Translations under genes and position numbers: made by a program | Notes under the pieces: model-generated | The model's database searches: none | Told to the model about the DNA's origin: nothing | What the model saw: only the letters and a program-made list of their open reading frames with translations | NCBI GenBank assembly: GCA_032906705.1 | Contig: JAJTZC010000019.1 | Location: 1-22,434 of the forward strand | Direction: 5' to 3' | Length of the DNA stretch: 22,434 bases | Source of the DNA: DASPPF01 sp032906705 | GTDB taxonomy: Archaea; Thermoproteota; Nitrososphaeria; Nitrososphaerales; Gagatemarchaeaceae | Shown here: positions 6,264 through 12,697 of the stretch, in pieces | How the letters are laid out: each line of letters starts with the position of its first letter | How positions within the stretch are numbered: the stretch's first letter is position 1

Positions 6264-7885
6264 GGCTCAGGGAGGCAGAAAGGCAAGACCTCGCGGAAGC
6301 AGCCCGCGCCCTCGTCGGCCCGAAGTCAATAGCAGCGGTCTGTGCCTACGGTTCGAAGGTGGCCGGCTACGCCAGGCCCGACTCCGACTACGACATACTC
6401 GTGGTCGCAAGGCGGTTCGGAGAGGGGGTGAGATACAAGTACGTGAAGGAGCCCGTCGAGACGTCCGCGCTGATAGTCGACGAAGACATGCTCCGCCAGG
6501 ACGCGAGGACCGGATACTTGGGCGAGTTCGTGGTCGGCCGCCTGCTGAACTTCTACGAGCCCATCGAGGGCGAGCAGCTGCTGAGGGAGGTGGAGGTCGA
6601 GTACAAGAAGCGGGTGATCGTGGAGGCCCTCTTCGAGCTCTCCACTGACTACGGCGACTTCAGCAGGCACATCACCGCGCCGTACGACTACTTCCTCTTC
6701 GAGAAGCTGAGGAAGCGGGCGGTAGTCTACCCCCCGGCATTGTACAGCTATGTCCAAACGTATACGTGCTCGCGAAGCAGGGAGAACCTAACATTCTCGA
6801 CGAACGGGTTCAAGGAGGCGGCCACGTCGCTCGCTTCGAGAGGATTCCTGCATGCCGATGCCGGCGGTGTCAAGGTCCACCCGGAGAAGATGAAGGGGGA
6901 CGCCTTCACCAAAGTCTTGTCGCTCTTCTCCCTGACGGCAAGGGGGATCACGCAGTATGCTGTCCACGGATACGCCGGGCGTGTGGGGCTGGGGGTCTTC
7001 AGGAGGGAAGCACTCTCCAAGTTTAGGAGGCTGAGGGAGCGGCCGGAGCCCCCCACGGAGCTCGAGAGGCCGAAGAGTCTTCTCAAGCTCGACGAGGGGC
7101 AATTCGTCCCAGAGGCTGCCAAGATTAACGACCAACTCGCGAAATTGGCTGGCTTCGCAGACTACGCTGTCAGCGAGCGGATCCTGGGCGAGCCGTACAC
7201 CACCACCAGGGTGGTGACAATCAGGGGCGGATCTCGGGAGCGTTCCTTCGTAGTCAAGAATTTCTCAGATGTGAGGTCGCTCAAGTGGGCGATTCTCGGC
7301 GTCTGGGCCGTGACCGCGAGGAAGTTCAGCATGACGCCCATGGCCAGACTCGAGCGCGAGTACCAATCGTCAATCACCTTGCGGGAGAAGGGGGTGCTCA
7401 CGCCAATGATAGTTGCAGTGGCGCCAGACGAGCGCGTGATTGTGAAGGACTTCGTAGAGGGCCCGCCGCTGTCAAGGGTGATTGAAGGGCTGATGAGTGG
7501 CGCGCGCGACGGACTGGGAAGAATCGCAAAATACGGCGATGTCCTGGCGAAGGTGCACCGCGCCGGGCTTGCGTTGGGCGACGCCAAGGCGAGCAACGTG
7601 GTCGTAGCGAGGGACGGCCTCTATTTGACCGACCTGGAACAGGCCGTCCTTGGCGGGGACGCCGCATGGGACCTGGCCGAGTTCCTGTACTACACTGCGA
7701 AGCTCTCCCTCAAGGAGGACAAGATGAAGGAGGTCGCGGAAACTTTCTTGGAGGCTTACGTTTCGTCAGCGGGGAGAGAGGCTGTTGAACGAGCCAGAGG
7801 CAACCGTTACCTCGCCCCTTTCCGGCCGTTCCTAACTCCGGGCATGGCGAGCATGCTCAGAGGAGTGATGGCGGAGTTCTCCTAG
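6260..7885 (+). CDS. Nucleotidyltransferase - Bud32/RIO-like kinase fusion protein
   Basis: A 541-aa protein with two enzymatic ends. Residues about 20-110 form a minimal nucleotidyltransferase domain: AYGSKVAGYARPDSDYDILVV with GS (31-32) and the metal-binding D43 and D45. About 160-212 looks like a winged helix (GFKEAATSLASRGFLHAD). About 300-541 is a protein-kinase-like fold: candidate ATP lysine K333 in VVKNF, catalytic-loop-like GDAKASNVVV (D441, N446), and DLE (458-460) where DFG is usual. GDxKxxN-DLE resembles Bud32/RIO and other atypical archaeal kinases. It could nucleotidylate and phosphorylate a protein or small molecule; neither is shown. The TTG start overlaps the upstream stop. 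It is convergent with rps27ae, sharing the stop palindrome CTAG. Confidence 0.8.
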   Translation: MRLREAERQDLAEAARALVGPKSIAAVCAYGSKVAGYARPDSDYDILVVARRFGEGVRYKYVKEPVETSALIVDEDMLRQDARTGYLGEFVVGRLLNFYEPIEGEQLLREVEVEYKKRVIVEALFELSTDYGDFSRHITAPYDYFLFEKLRKRAVVYPPALYSYVQTYTCSRSRENLTFSTNGFKEAATSLASRGFLHADAGGVKVHPEKMKGDAFTKVLSLFSLTARGITQYAVHGYAGRVGLGVFRREALSKFRRLRERPEPPTELERPKSLLKLDEGQFVPEAAKINDQLAKLAGFADYAVSERILGEPYTTTRVVTIRGGSRERSFVVKNFSDVRSLKWAILGVWAVTARKFSMTPMARLEREYQSSITLREKGVLTPMIVAVAPDERVIVKDFVEGPPLSRVIEGLMSGARDGLGRIAKYGDVLAKVHRAGLALGDAKASNVVVARDGLYLTDLEQAVLGGDAAWDLAEFLYYTAKLSLKEDKMKEVAETFLEAYVSSAGREAVERARGNRYLAPFRPFLTPGMASMLRGVMAEFS

Positions 7886-8172
7886 CTCTTTGATGTGTAC
7901 GTCGTGTAACCGCAGTTGCCACAGGTTAACCTGTTCTCGTGCTGCGCCATGAAGTAGCCCTTGCCGCACCTGGGGCACTCCTTCCGCAGCCTGGTGACCG
8001 TCTCCCCCTCGACCTTGTACAACTTGTATGCGTGGATTCTGCGTTTCGGGGCCTTCGGCTTTTCCTTCTTTTCTGGCTTCTTCTCCTCGGCGGGTGCTGT
8101 GGGCGCTGGCGGAGTCGGCGCAGGCGCTGGTGCGGGTACCGGAGCCTTGGCGGCTGGCTGCTGCTTCGACAT
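7882..8172 (-). CDS. rps27ae: Ribosomal protein S27ae with Pro/Ala-rich N-terminal extension
   Basis: Zinc-ribbon protein of the small subunit. The conserved part is residues about 43-96, with ligands C66, C69, C84 and C87 (CPRC...CGNC) and the KRRIHAYKLYKVEG entry. Most archaeal S27ae proteins are about 50-65 aa. This one is 96 aa because of a low-complexity start: Pro/Ala-rich to about residue 28, then Lys/Glu-rich to about 42. The eukaryotic homologue carries ubiquitin at this same end; no ubiquitin fold is seen here. It is the last gene of the rpo7 operon, two bases after the rps24e stop. Its own stop is shared with the convergent kinase gene. Confidence 0.95.
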   Translation of the reverse strand: MSKQQPAAKAPVPAPAPAPTPPAPTAPAEEKKPEKKEKPKAPKRRIHAYKLYKVEGETVTRLRKECPRCGKGYFMAQHENRLTCGNCGYTTYTSKS

Positions 8173-8174
8173 CC

Positions 8175-8549
8175 CTACTTCTTAGCCCCCGCTGCCGGAG
8201 CAGGCGCCGGTTCCTGCTTCTTCTTCTTGGCTTGCTTGAGCTTCTCCCTCTCTTCTTTGGTGAGGAGCCTTGACTCTAGATGCTTGGGATGGTTCCGCTT
8301 CTTGGAATCCTGTGAACCATAGACATAGAACTTTCCGACGACCGTGGTCGTACCCGACTGTTCCTCGAGCCTAATCAGGCCGACGTTCTCTAGCGGTGCA
8401 TTGACCTCCTTCGCGAGCATGGCAACGGCCTCCTTCCTGCTGAGCTTGCCCGCCATCCCTTCCATTGGAAACTCGACATAGCTCCTGTCGAGCAGCTTCG
8501 ACTCCGACCTCTTTTGAATCAAGTCGAGCAACCCCGTCCGGTCGCGCAT
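8175..8549 (-). CDS. rps24e: Ribosomal protein S24e
   Basis: Small-subunit protein of the S24e family, 124 aa. Recognisable parts are LLDRSYVEFPMEGMAGKLSRKEAVAMLAKEVNAP, the strand LIRLEEQSGTTTVVGKFYVYGS and a basic C-terminus. The last about 18 residues (KKKKQEPAPAPAAGAKK) are a Lys then Pro/Ala tail not part of the fold. The following S27ae gene opens with similar low complexity. The ATG start at 8549 lies one base after the stop of the dephospho-CoA kinase gene, within a single operon. Confidence 0.94.
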   Translation of the reverse strand: MRDRTGLLDLIQKRSESKLLDRSYVEFPMEGMAGKLSRKEAVAMLAKEVNAPLENVGLIRLEEQSGTTTVVGKFYVYGSQDSKKRNHPKHLESRLLTKEEREKLKQAKKKKQEPAPAPAAGAKK

Positions 8550-8550
8550 A

Positions 8551-9087
8551 TTAACGGTTCGGAGATAGCAACGTGTCGGGAAGCCCCATCTTCTTCAGTG
8601 TCGCTCTGCTCCTCGACTTCGTCGCCGGGTCCGCAGTAGACATCACGATTCCTTCGCCGGGCTGTCCGTAGAAGAGGATCGCGGATGGCGGTGCGAGCAC
8701 AAACGCCGGTAACGCGAGTAGGTCCTCCTCACCGTCTACGAGGACCCTGGCGGGCTTCCTGCCTTTGAAGGCGCGTCGAATCCCTTCGACAGCTTCTTCT
8801 GTTATCGACCCAGCGGGGTTCCTGACCTTGTACAGCTCCAAGAACGGCACATTCGGGAGCTCCCTCGGGTTTCTGTTCTCCTTGGCGTCGACGATCTGCA
8901 CGTCAGGGACCCTCCCCATCGCTCCGAGGGTGTCGGTTACCCTGTCGCCGACCGTTACAACAAATGCGGAACGGGAAATTGCCGCGGCAAAATCGGTTCC
9001 CTTGATTTCGACAGGCACGAAGAGCCTTCCCCTCGGCCTCGCTAGCTCTGCACGCATTTCATGCGGGAGGGGATACTGCCCTGCCAT
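8551..9087 (-). CDS. GTP-dependent dephospho-CoA kinase (DUF359 family)
   Basis: Catalyses the last step of archaeal CoA synthesis, phosphorylating dephospho-CoA with GTP. The family was long known as DUF359. The 178-aa product shows the family's conserved blocks: VGDRVTDTLG, VPDVQIVDAKENRNPREL, RNPAGSITEEAVEGIRRA, LVDGEEDLLALPAFVLAP and LFYGQPGEGIV. The open frame extends upstream to 9351 but would overlap spt4 and read as nonsense. ATG 9087 (MAGQYPLPHEMRAEL) starts five bases after the spt4 stop and gives the normal family length. Its place between spt4 and rps24e is the conserved archaeal order. Confidence 0.93.
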   Translation of the reverse strand: MAGQYPLPHEMRAELARPRGRLFVPVEIKGTDFAAAISRSAFVVTVGDRVTDTLGAMGRVPDVQIVDAKENRNPRELPNVPFLELYKVRNPAGSITEEAVEGIRRAFKGRKPARVLVDGEEDLLALPAFVLAPPSAILFYGQPGEGIVMSTADPATKSRSRATLKKMGLPDTLLSPNR

Positions 9088-9092
9088 CGTCG

Positions 9093-9278
9093 CTAGCTGA
9101 CCTTGAGGGCGTACCTTCCTGGTTTGACGATGCCCAGGGTCTTTGCGACCTGGGACTTCGCCGGGTTGATTATGATTATCAGCCCTGACCATTCGTTGCT
9201 CAGCTCCGTGGTCCCGTCGTTCGGGCAGGCCTTCTCGTTGGTAAGCATCTTGCACTTGCGGCACGCGAGTTCCTTCAC
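9093..9278 (-). CDS. spt4: Transcription elongation factor Spt4 (RpoE'')
   Basis: Small zinc protein that pairs with Spt5 on the RNA polymerase clamp to aid elongation, 61 aa, usual length. ACRKCK (C6, C9), then CP (C18), NEWSGLIIIINPAKSQVAKTLGI and KPGRYALKV are typical. The fourth zinc cysteine, normally in CPxC, is replaced: the sequence reads CPNDG, with D21 in its place. The codons in the window (TGC CCG AAC GAC) confirm this. The start is GTG at 9278, three bases after the rpo7 stop codon begins to clear, consistent with tight operon packing. Confidence 0.93.
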   Translation of the reverse strand: MKELACRKCKMLTNEKACPNDGTTELSNEWSGLIIIINPAKSQVAKTLGIVKPGRYALKVS

Positions 9279-9280
9279 GG

Positions 9281-9874
9281 CTATGCAGCCTTCTTCTCGG
9301 TCCTGTCGTCCGCCTTCTTCTGCTTCTGGGCTTTGCTGACCTCGTCATCAATCCACTCGAGGGCGCCCAGGAAGGGCTGGCGGCAGGTCACGCCTATCTT
9401 GCCCATGGAGATCCCGTGCCCGAGGCTCACAGCCGTGATTCTCACCCTGACCCTACTCCCCACCTTCAACGACCTCTTGCTCTGGGAGGCCGTTATGATT
9501 CCTGACTTCACGTCGCTCGTGAGGTAGTCGTCCATTATCTGGCTGAGATGAAGCAGCGCGTCCGCCGGCCCGATCCTGACGAAAGCGCCGAAGTCGGTGA
9601 CCTCCACTATCTCGCCTTCGACAAGCTCCTGCTTCAGCGGGAAGAAGGATAGAACCTCGAAGCTCACCTTGTGGTAGGTCGCCCCATCTCCGGCTATGAT
9701 CTTGCCCACCTTGTCGACGTCGACCTTGGTCACCAGGATGAGGTAGCCGTAATCTGGGTTGATCGTGCTCTCGTACTTCAGCTTCAGTAGCTCGAGGGCG
9801 ACCTGCTCAAGCGGGGAGCCGAACTTGTCTGGTGGGACGCGGACAACGTCCTGTAGGTTGACGAGCTCAAACAT
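9281..9874 (-). CDS. rpo7: RNA polymerase subunit Rpo7 (RpoE')
   Basis: Stalk subunit of archaeal RNA polymerase, partner of Rpo4 and homologue of eukaryotic Rpb7. It binds nascent RNA and helps promoter opening. The product is 197 aa. The N-terminal tip domain starts FELVNLQDVVRVPPDKFG; the S1/OB domain contains EGEIVEVTDFGAFVRIGPADALLHLSQ and later VRVRITAVSLG. The last 20 or so residues are a charged tail. The frame is open to 9937, but ATG 9874 gives the family N-terminus and follows a TATA box at 9911-9920. It heads the operon rpo7-spt4-DPCK-rps24e-rps27ae. Confidence 0.95.
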   Translation of the reverse strand: MFELVNLQDVVRVPPDKFGSPLEQVALELLKLKYESTINPDYGYLILVTKVDVDKVGKIIAGDGATYHKVSFEVLSFFPLKQELVEGEIVEVTDFGAFVRIGPADALLHLSQIMDDYLTSDVKSGIITASQSKRSLKVGSRVRVRITAVSLGHGISMGKIGVTCRQPFLGALEWIDDEVSKAQKQKKADDRTEKKAA

Positions 9875-9910
9875 GAACGCTGAGAAACCGAGCCACCGCT
9901 TCGAATGGGC

Positions 9911-9920
9911 GATATTAATC
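9911..9920 (-). promoter_or_regulatory. TATA promoter of the rpo7-spt4-DPCK-rps24e-rps27ae operon
   Basis: On the minus strand GATTAATATC is centred about 41 bases before the rpo7 ATG, leaving a leader of about 15 bases. The octamer GATTAATA also occurs in the nadE promoter at 12291-12300. Confidence 0.55.
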
Positions 9921-9983
9921 TTTGCAAGGAAAAACACCCCATTTCTCTAATAATCGTCGAGCTGATGGTTAGGTGGGCGCAGA

Positions 9984-11471
9984 TTGAGCAGCGCGGTTCA
10001 GCCGAGGCGGACGGGGTTCATCGTCTTCTCCTCCAGGATAGTCAGCGTCTTCACTGGCCTTCTATTTCTGGTGATGATTACGAGGTGGTTGACCCCCTCC
10101 CAGTTCGGCCTCTGGGAGTTCATCATCGACATCGTCGCCTTCGCCGCCTATCCCACCGGGGTCATCACCTACTGGGCCACGCGCGAGGTCGCCAGGGGCA
10201 AGCCAGTGGCGAGGACAGCCCTGCTGATGAACCAAATCACAAGCGTCCTAGGGATTGGGATCTACCTCGCTTTTGCCTTCCTCAGCCTGAATGTCATCGG
10301 TTCGAGCGTAGGGCCATTCCTGCTCGCGATTGCGCTCGTGCCGCTCGCGTACTGGACGCAGGCCGCCGCTTCTCTCGTCTCCGGGTACGACCCGGCAATC
10401 AGCGGATATTCCCTCTTCCTTTCGGAGCCTGCGAAGCTGCTCGTGGCCTATCCTCTGCTCTTCGTGTACAGGATGGGAATCTACGGCGTGATCATCGCCA
10501 TCGCAGTGTCCTACTTGGCTCAAGGAATCTACACGACGTACAGGCTTCGTCCAGCCTCCCTCGACAAGTTCCAGCTCTCGTTGGGGCTTCGTTGGCTCGG
10601 GGACTGGCATGTGCCGACGCTCGTCACATTGACCTACCTCCTCACCATTGCTGACACGTTCGCAGCATCGATTGGGCAGGGGGGCACGACCCTCGCGGGC
10701 TACTACCAGGCTGCGTATCAGGTGGCGACGATAGTCTTCTACTCCTCGTACCTCTCCGTGGCACTCTACCCGTTGATGCTTCGGAAGGGTTCAGAGAAAC
10801 TCCCAGGAGAAATACTGGAGTTTTCGCTCCTCTTCGCAGTTCCTATGGCGGCAGGAGCCATCGCCCTTGCGCCTCAGATCCTGTACTTGCTCAGACCAGA
10901 ATACGTCTCGAGCAGTCCGGCCCTGGTCATCCTCGCTCTCGCAGCTGTGTCGTTCCTCGTCTCCGTCACGATGGACCAAACGCTTTTGGGCCGAGAAAGA
11001 GCGGACCTGGTCGAGGTTGACAGGACAAAGAGCATCCTCAAGAGCGACCTCCTGTTCGTCCCCGCAATCAATCTGGCATTCTCTGCTGCGTATGTGGCGG
11101 TCATCTTCTTCCTCGGATTCCTTGGATCTCGTGCGGGGACGTCTCTCCCGCAGCTAGCACTTTACTGGGCAGTGGCTCAACTGGCGCTGTGGTCATCGCT
11201 GGCCGCAATCAAGGTCATTCGCCTGAGGTCGAAGGCCGCGTTCTCGATGTCCCGCAGCCTTGCGGGCTACGTCGGCTCCGGAGCCCTCATGGGCGGGGTG
11301 GTCTATCTTCTTGCCGGGCCACTGATTCCCGGCAGGCTCGACGCTTTGGAGTATGGCCTCAGGCTCGTCCTACTCGTGTTGGTCGGGGCAGCCCTCTACT
11401 TCGGAGTCCTGGTCTTATTCGATACGAAGGTAAGGGGATACTTCGCGGCTGTCCTCAGTTCAATCAGCTAG
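9984..11471 (+). CDS. Flippase-like polytopic membrane protein (MOP superfamily, Wzx/RfbX-like)
   Basis: A 495-aa, very hydrophobic protein with about 12-14 predicted membrane spans by eye. It belongs to the multidrug/oligosaccharidyl-lipid/polysaccharide exporter type. The N-terminus (RIVSVFTGLLFLVMITRWLTPSQFGLWEFI) has the typical 'lgR.l.p.+fG.w' pattern, and LAGYYQAAYQVATIVFYSSYLSVALYPLM matches the mid-protein region. Such proteins flip lipid-linked sugars for glycosylation or S-layer and exopolysaccharide assembly. No glycosyltransferase lies nearby, so its cargo is open. The TTG start at 9984 has a good Shine-Dalgarno AGGTG at 9971-9975. It is divergent from rpo7; its stop is five bases from the convergent nadE stop. 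A weak TATA candidate is CTAATAA at 9947-9953. Confidence 0.83.
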   Translation: MSSAVQPRRTGFIVFSSRIVSVFTGLLFLVMITRWLTPSQFGLWEFIIDIVAFAAYPTGVITYWATREVARGKPVARTALLMNQITSVLGIGIYLAFAFLSLNVIGSSVGPFLLAIALVPLAYWTQAAASLVSGYDPAISGYSLFLSEPAKLLVAYPLLFVYRMGIYGVIIAIAVSYLAQGIYTTYRLRPASLDKFQLSLGLRWLGDWHVPTLVTLTYLLTIADTFAASIGQGGTTLAGYYQAAYQVATIVFYSSYLSVALYPLMLRKGSEKLPGEILEFSLLFAVPMAAGAIALAPQILYLLRPEYVSSSPALVILALAAVSFLVSVTMDQTLLGRERADLVEVDRTKSILKSDLLFVPAINLAFSAAYVAVIFFLGFLGSRAGTSLPQLALYWAVAQLALWSSLAAIKVIRLRSKAAFSMSRSLAGYVGSGALMGGVVYLLAGPLIPGRLDALEYGLRLVLLVLVGAALYFGVLVLFDTKVRGYFAAVLSSIS

Positions 11472-11476
11472 GGTCG

Positions 11477-12268
11477 CTACCGCGGTCTGACCATAGGCGG
11501 AAGAGACCTCTTGTGAGCCGAGGCCTCGTACATCTTCTTCATCGTCTTTGCGATGCCAACGCTGACGCCCGCCTTCTTCGCCGCCGAAGCGAGGGGCAGC
11601 TTCCTGTCGAACATCCAGTAGAGCAACGGGTCAAGGACGTCGTAATCCCCAGGGAGTTCCTCGGCCGCTGTGTGCCCGGACCAGAGTTGGGGTGAAGCGG
11701 GCTTCTCGACGATTCTCTGCGGCAGCCCAAGATGCCTTCCCAGCGCCCTAACCTGGGTCTTGTAGAGATGAGCGATGGGGAGGAAGTCCACGCCGCCATC
11801 CCCCCATTTTGAGTAGAACCCTAAGATTTCCTCCGATTTGTCTCCAGTCCCTGCTACAAGGAGGCCCAGGGTGTTTGCGAAGAAGTAGAGAAGTATCATC
11901 CTCACCCTGGCCTGAACGTTCGCCTTCGCAATCTTGGTCCCCTCCATCCCGGCCAAAGAGTTCAGCGTGTCAGTCGCATTGGAAATGTTCAGCTTGTATG
12001 CTTTCACATGCCAGAGCTCGGCGAGCTCGGAAGCGTCCTCAACGTCTCCTATGGGGGTGAAGTCAGAAGGCAGCAGCAGAGCCGACACCCTGTCGCTCCC
12101 TAGCGCCTTGACGCACAGGGCGCCCACGACCGAGCTGTCGATGCCGCCGCTGAGGCCCAATATGACGCCCTGGGCTCCTGAGCCCTTCATAACCTTCCGG
12201 ATGAACCTGACAATCCCCTTTTCGACCGCGGAATAATTCAGCTCAAGAACTCCGCGAGACGACGGCAA
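11477..12268 (-). CDS. nadE: NH3-dependent NAD+ synthetase
   Basis: Amidates nicotinic acid adenine dinucleotide to NAD+ with ATP and ammonia, the last step of NAD synthesis. The product is 263 aa, the size of the ammonia-dependent form; there is no glutaminase domain. The ATP-pyrophosphatase P-loop is SGGIDSS at 40-46. LLVAGTGDKSEEILGFYSKWGDGGVDFLPIAHLYKTQV is the typical substrate-binding stretch, and PASPQLW follows. The TTG start at 12268 is 28 bases from a TATA box and gives a slightly longer N-terminus than the core. It stands alone, with its promoter just beyond the PIN gene end. Confidence 0.95.
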   Translation of the reverse strand: MPSSRGVLELNYSAVEKGIVRFIRKVMKGSGAQGVILGLSGGIDSSVVGALCVKALGSDRVSALLLPSDFTPIGDVEDASELAELWHVKAYKLNISNATDTLNSLAGMEGTKIAKANVQARVRMILLYFFANTLGLLVAGTGDKSEEILGFYSKWGDGGVDFLPIAHLYKTQVRALGRHLGLPQRIVEKPASPQLWSGHTAAEELPGDYDVLDPLLYWMFDRKLPLASAAKKAGVSVGIAKTMKKMYEASAHKRSLPPMVRPR

Positions 12269-12290
12269 TTGCGACTCTCACGCAGAATGA

Positions 12291-12300
12291 AGTATTAATC
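12291..12300 (-). promoter_or_regulatory. TATA promoter of nadE
   Basis: Minus-strand GATTAATACT is centred about 28 bases before the TTG start, implying a leaderless mRNA. The 58-base gap 12269-12326 holds nothing else evident. Confidence 0.55.
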
Positions 12301-12326
12301 CGTAGCGAAGAGACGTCGAGAGGCGT

Positions 12327-12695
12327 TCAGAAAAGCGCGACCCTGCCGTTCCTGAGCCCGACGACCTTCACCCGCCTCGCCTTGAGCGTCCTGATCAGCT
12401 CGTTGTCGACCGTGGCGACCGCGGAGTTCTTCGAAATTGCGTAGGAAACGATTTCGTCGTCGACCTTACCGCTTCCCGAGGGCTCCACCGCGAAGTCTCC
12501 CGCGAACTCAATTGCGAGAGACGCGAACTTCGACCGTTTTCCCTGGCGGCTTGAGATCCGTTTCAGCTCCTCGACGACGCAATCAAGAGTGACAGGCTTG
12601 ACGTTCCCGACCATCTCGGTGATGTCCTCGAACCATGTTGTGGGGTGCTCCACTATCGCCATGAGGAAGCTGCTGTCGAAGAGGACGCTGACCAA
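12327..12695 (-). CDS. PIN-domain nuclease, Fcf1/Utp24-like
   Basis: Small PIN-domain protein of 122 aa. The acidic active-site residues are visible: D7 in VLFDSSFLM, E42/E43 in DCVVEELKRI, D79/D80 in KVDDEIVSYA and D97 in ATVDNEL. In many archaea the gene after aIF2-gamma encodes a PIN protein related to eukaryotic Fcf1/Utp24, an 18S rRNA processing nuclease; position and sequence fit that. A free-standing VapC toxin is less likely because there is no partner antitoxin and the gene sits in a translation operon. The frame is open to 12731, but TTG 12695 starts right after the eif2g stop (12698), as expected for coupled genes. Confidence 0.87.
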   Translation of the reverse strand: MVSVLFDSSFLMAIVEHPTTWFEDITEMVGNVKPVTLDCVVEELKRISSRQGKRSKFASLAIEFAGDFAVEPSGSGKVDDEIVSYAISKNSAVATVDNELIRTLKARRVKVVGLRNGRVALF

Positions 12696-12697
12696 CG

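Noticed and set aside
8551..9351. Long version of the dephospho-CoA kinase frame (266 aa)
   Set aside because: The first part is out-of-frame spt4 and rpo7 sequence (Arg/Gln-rich, no domain). The family starts at the ATG at 9087.
9905..10654. Plus-strand 249-codon frame at the start of the flippase gene
   Set aside because: Composition is Arg/His/Pro-rich and without a domain. The overlapping frame encodes a clear polytopic membrane protein.
9984..11471. Part of a polysaccharide or glycosylation cluster
   Set aside because: No glycosyltransferase, sugar-nucleotide enzyme or oligosaccharyltransferase is present in the window, so only the single flippase-like gene is supported.
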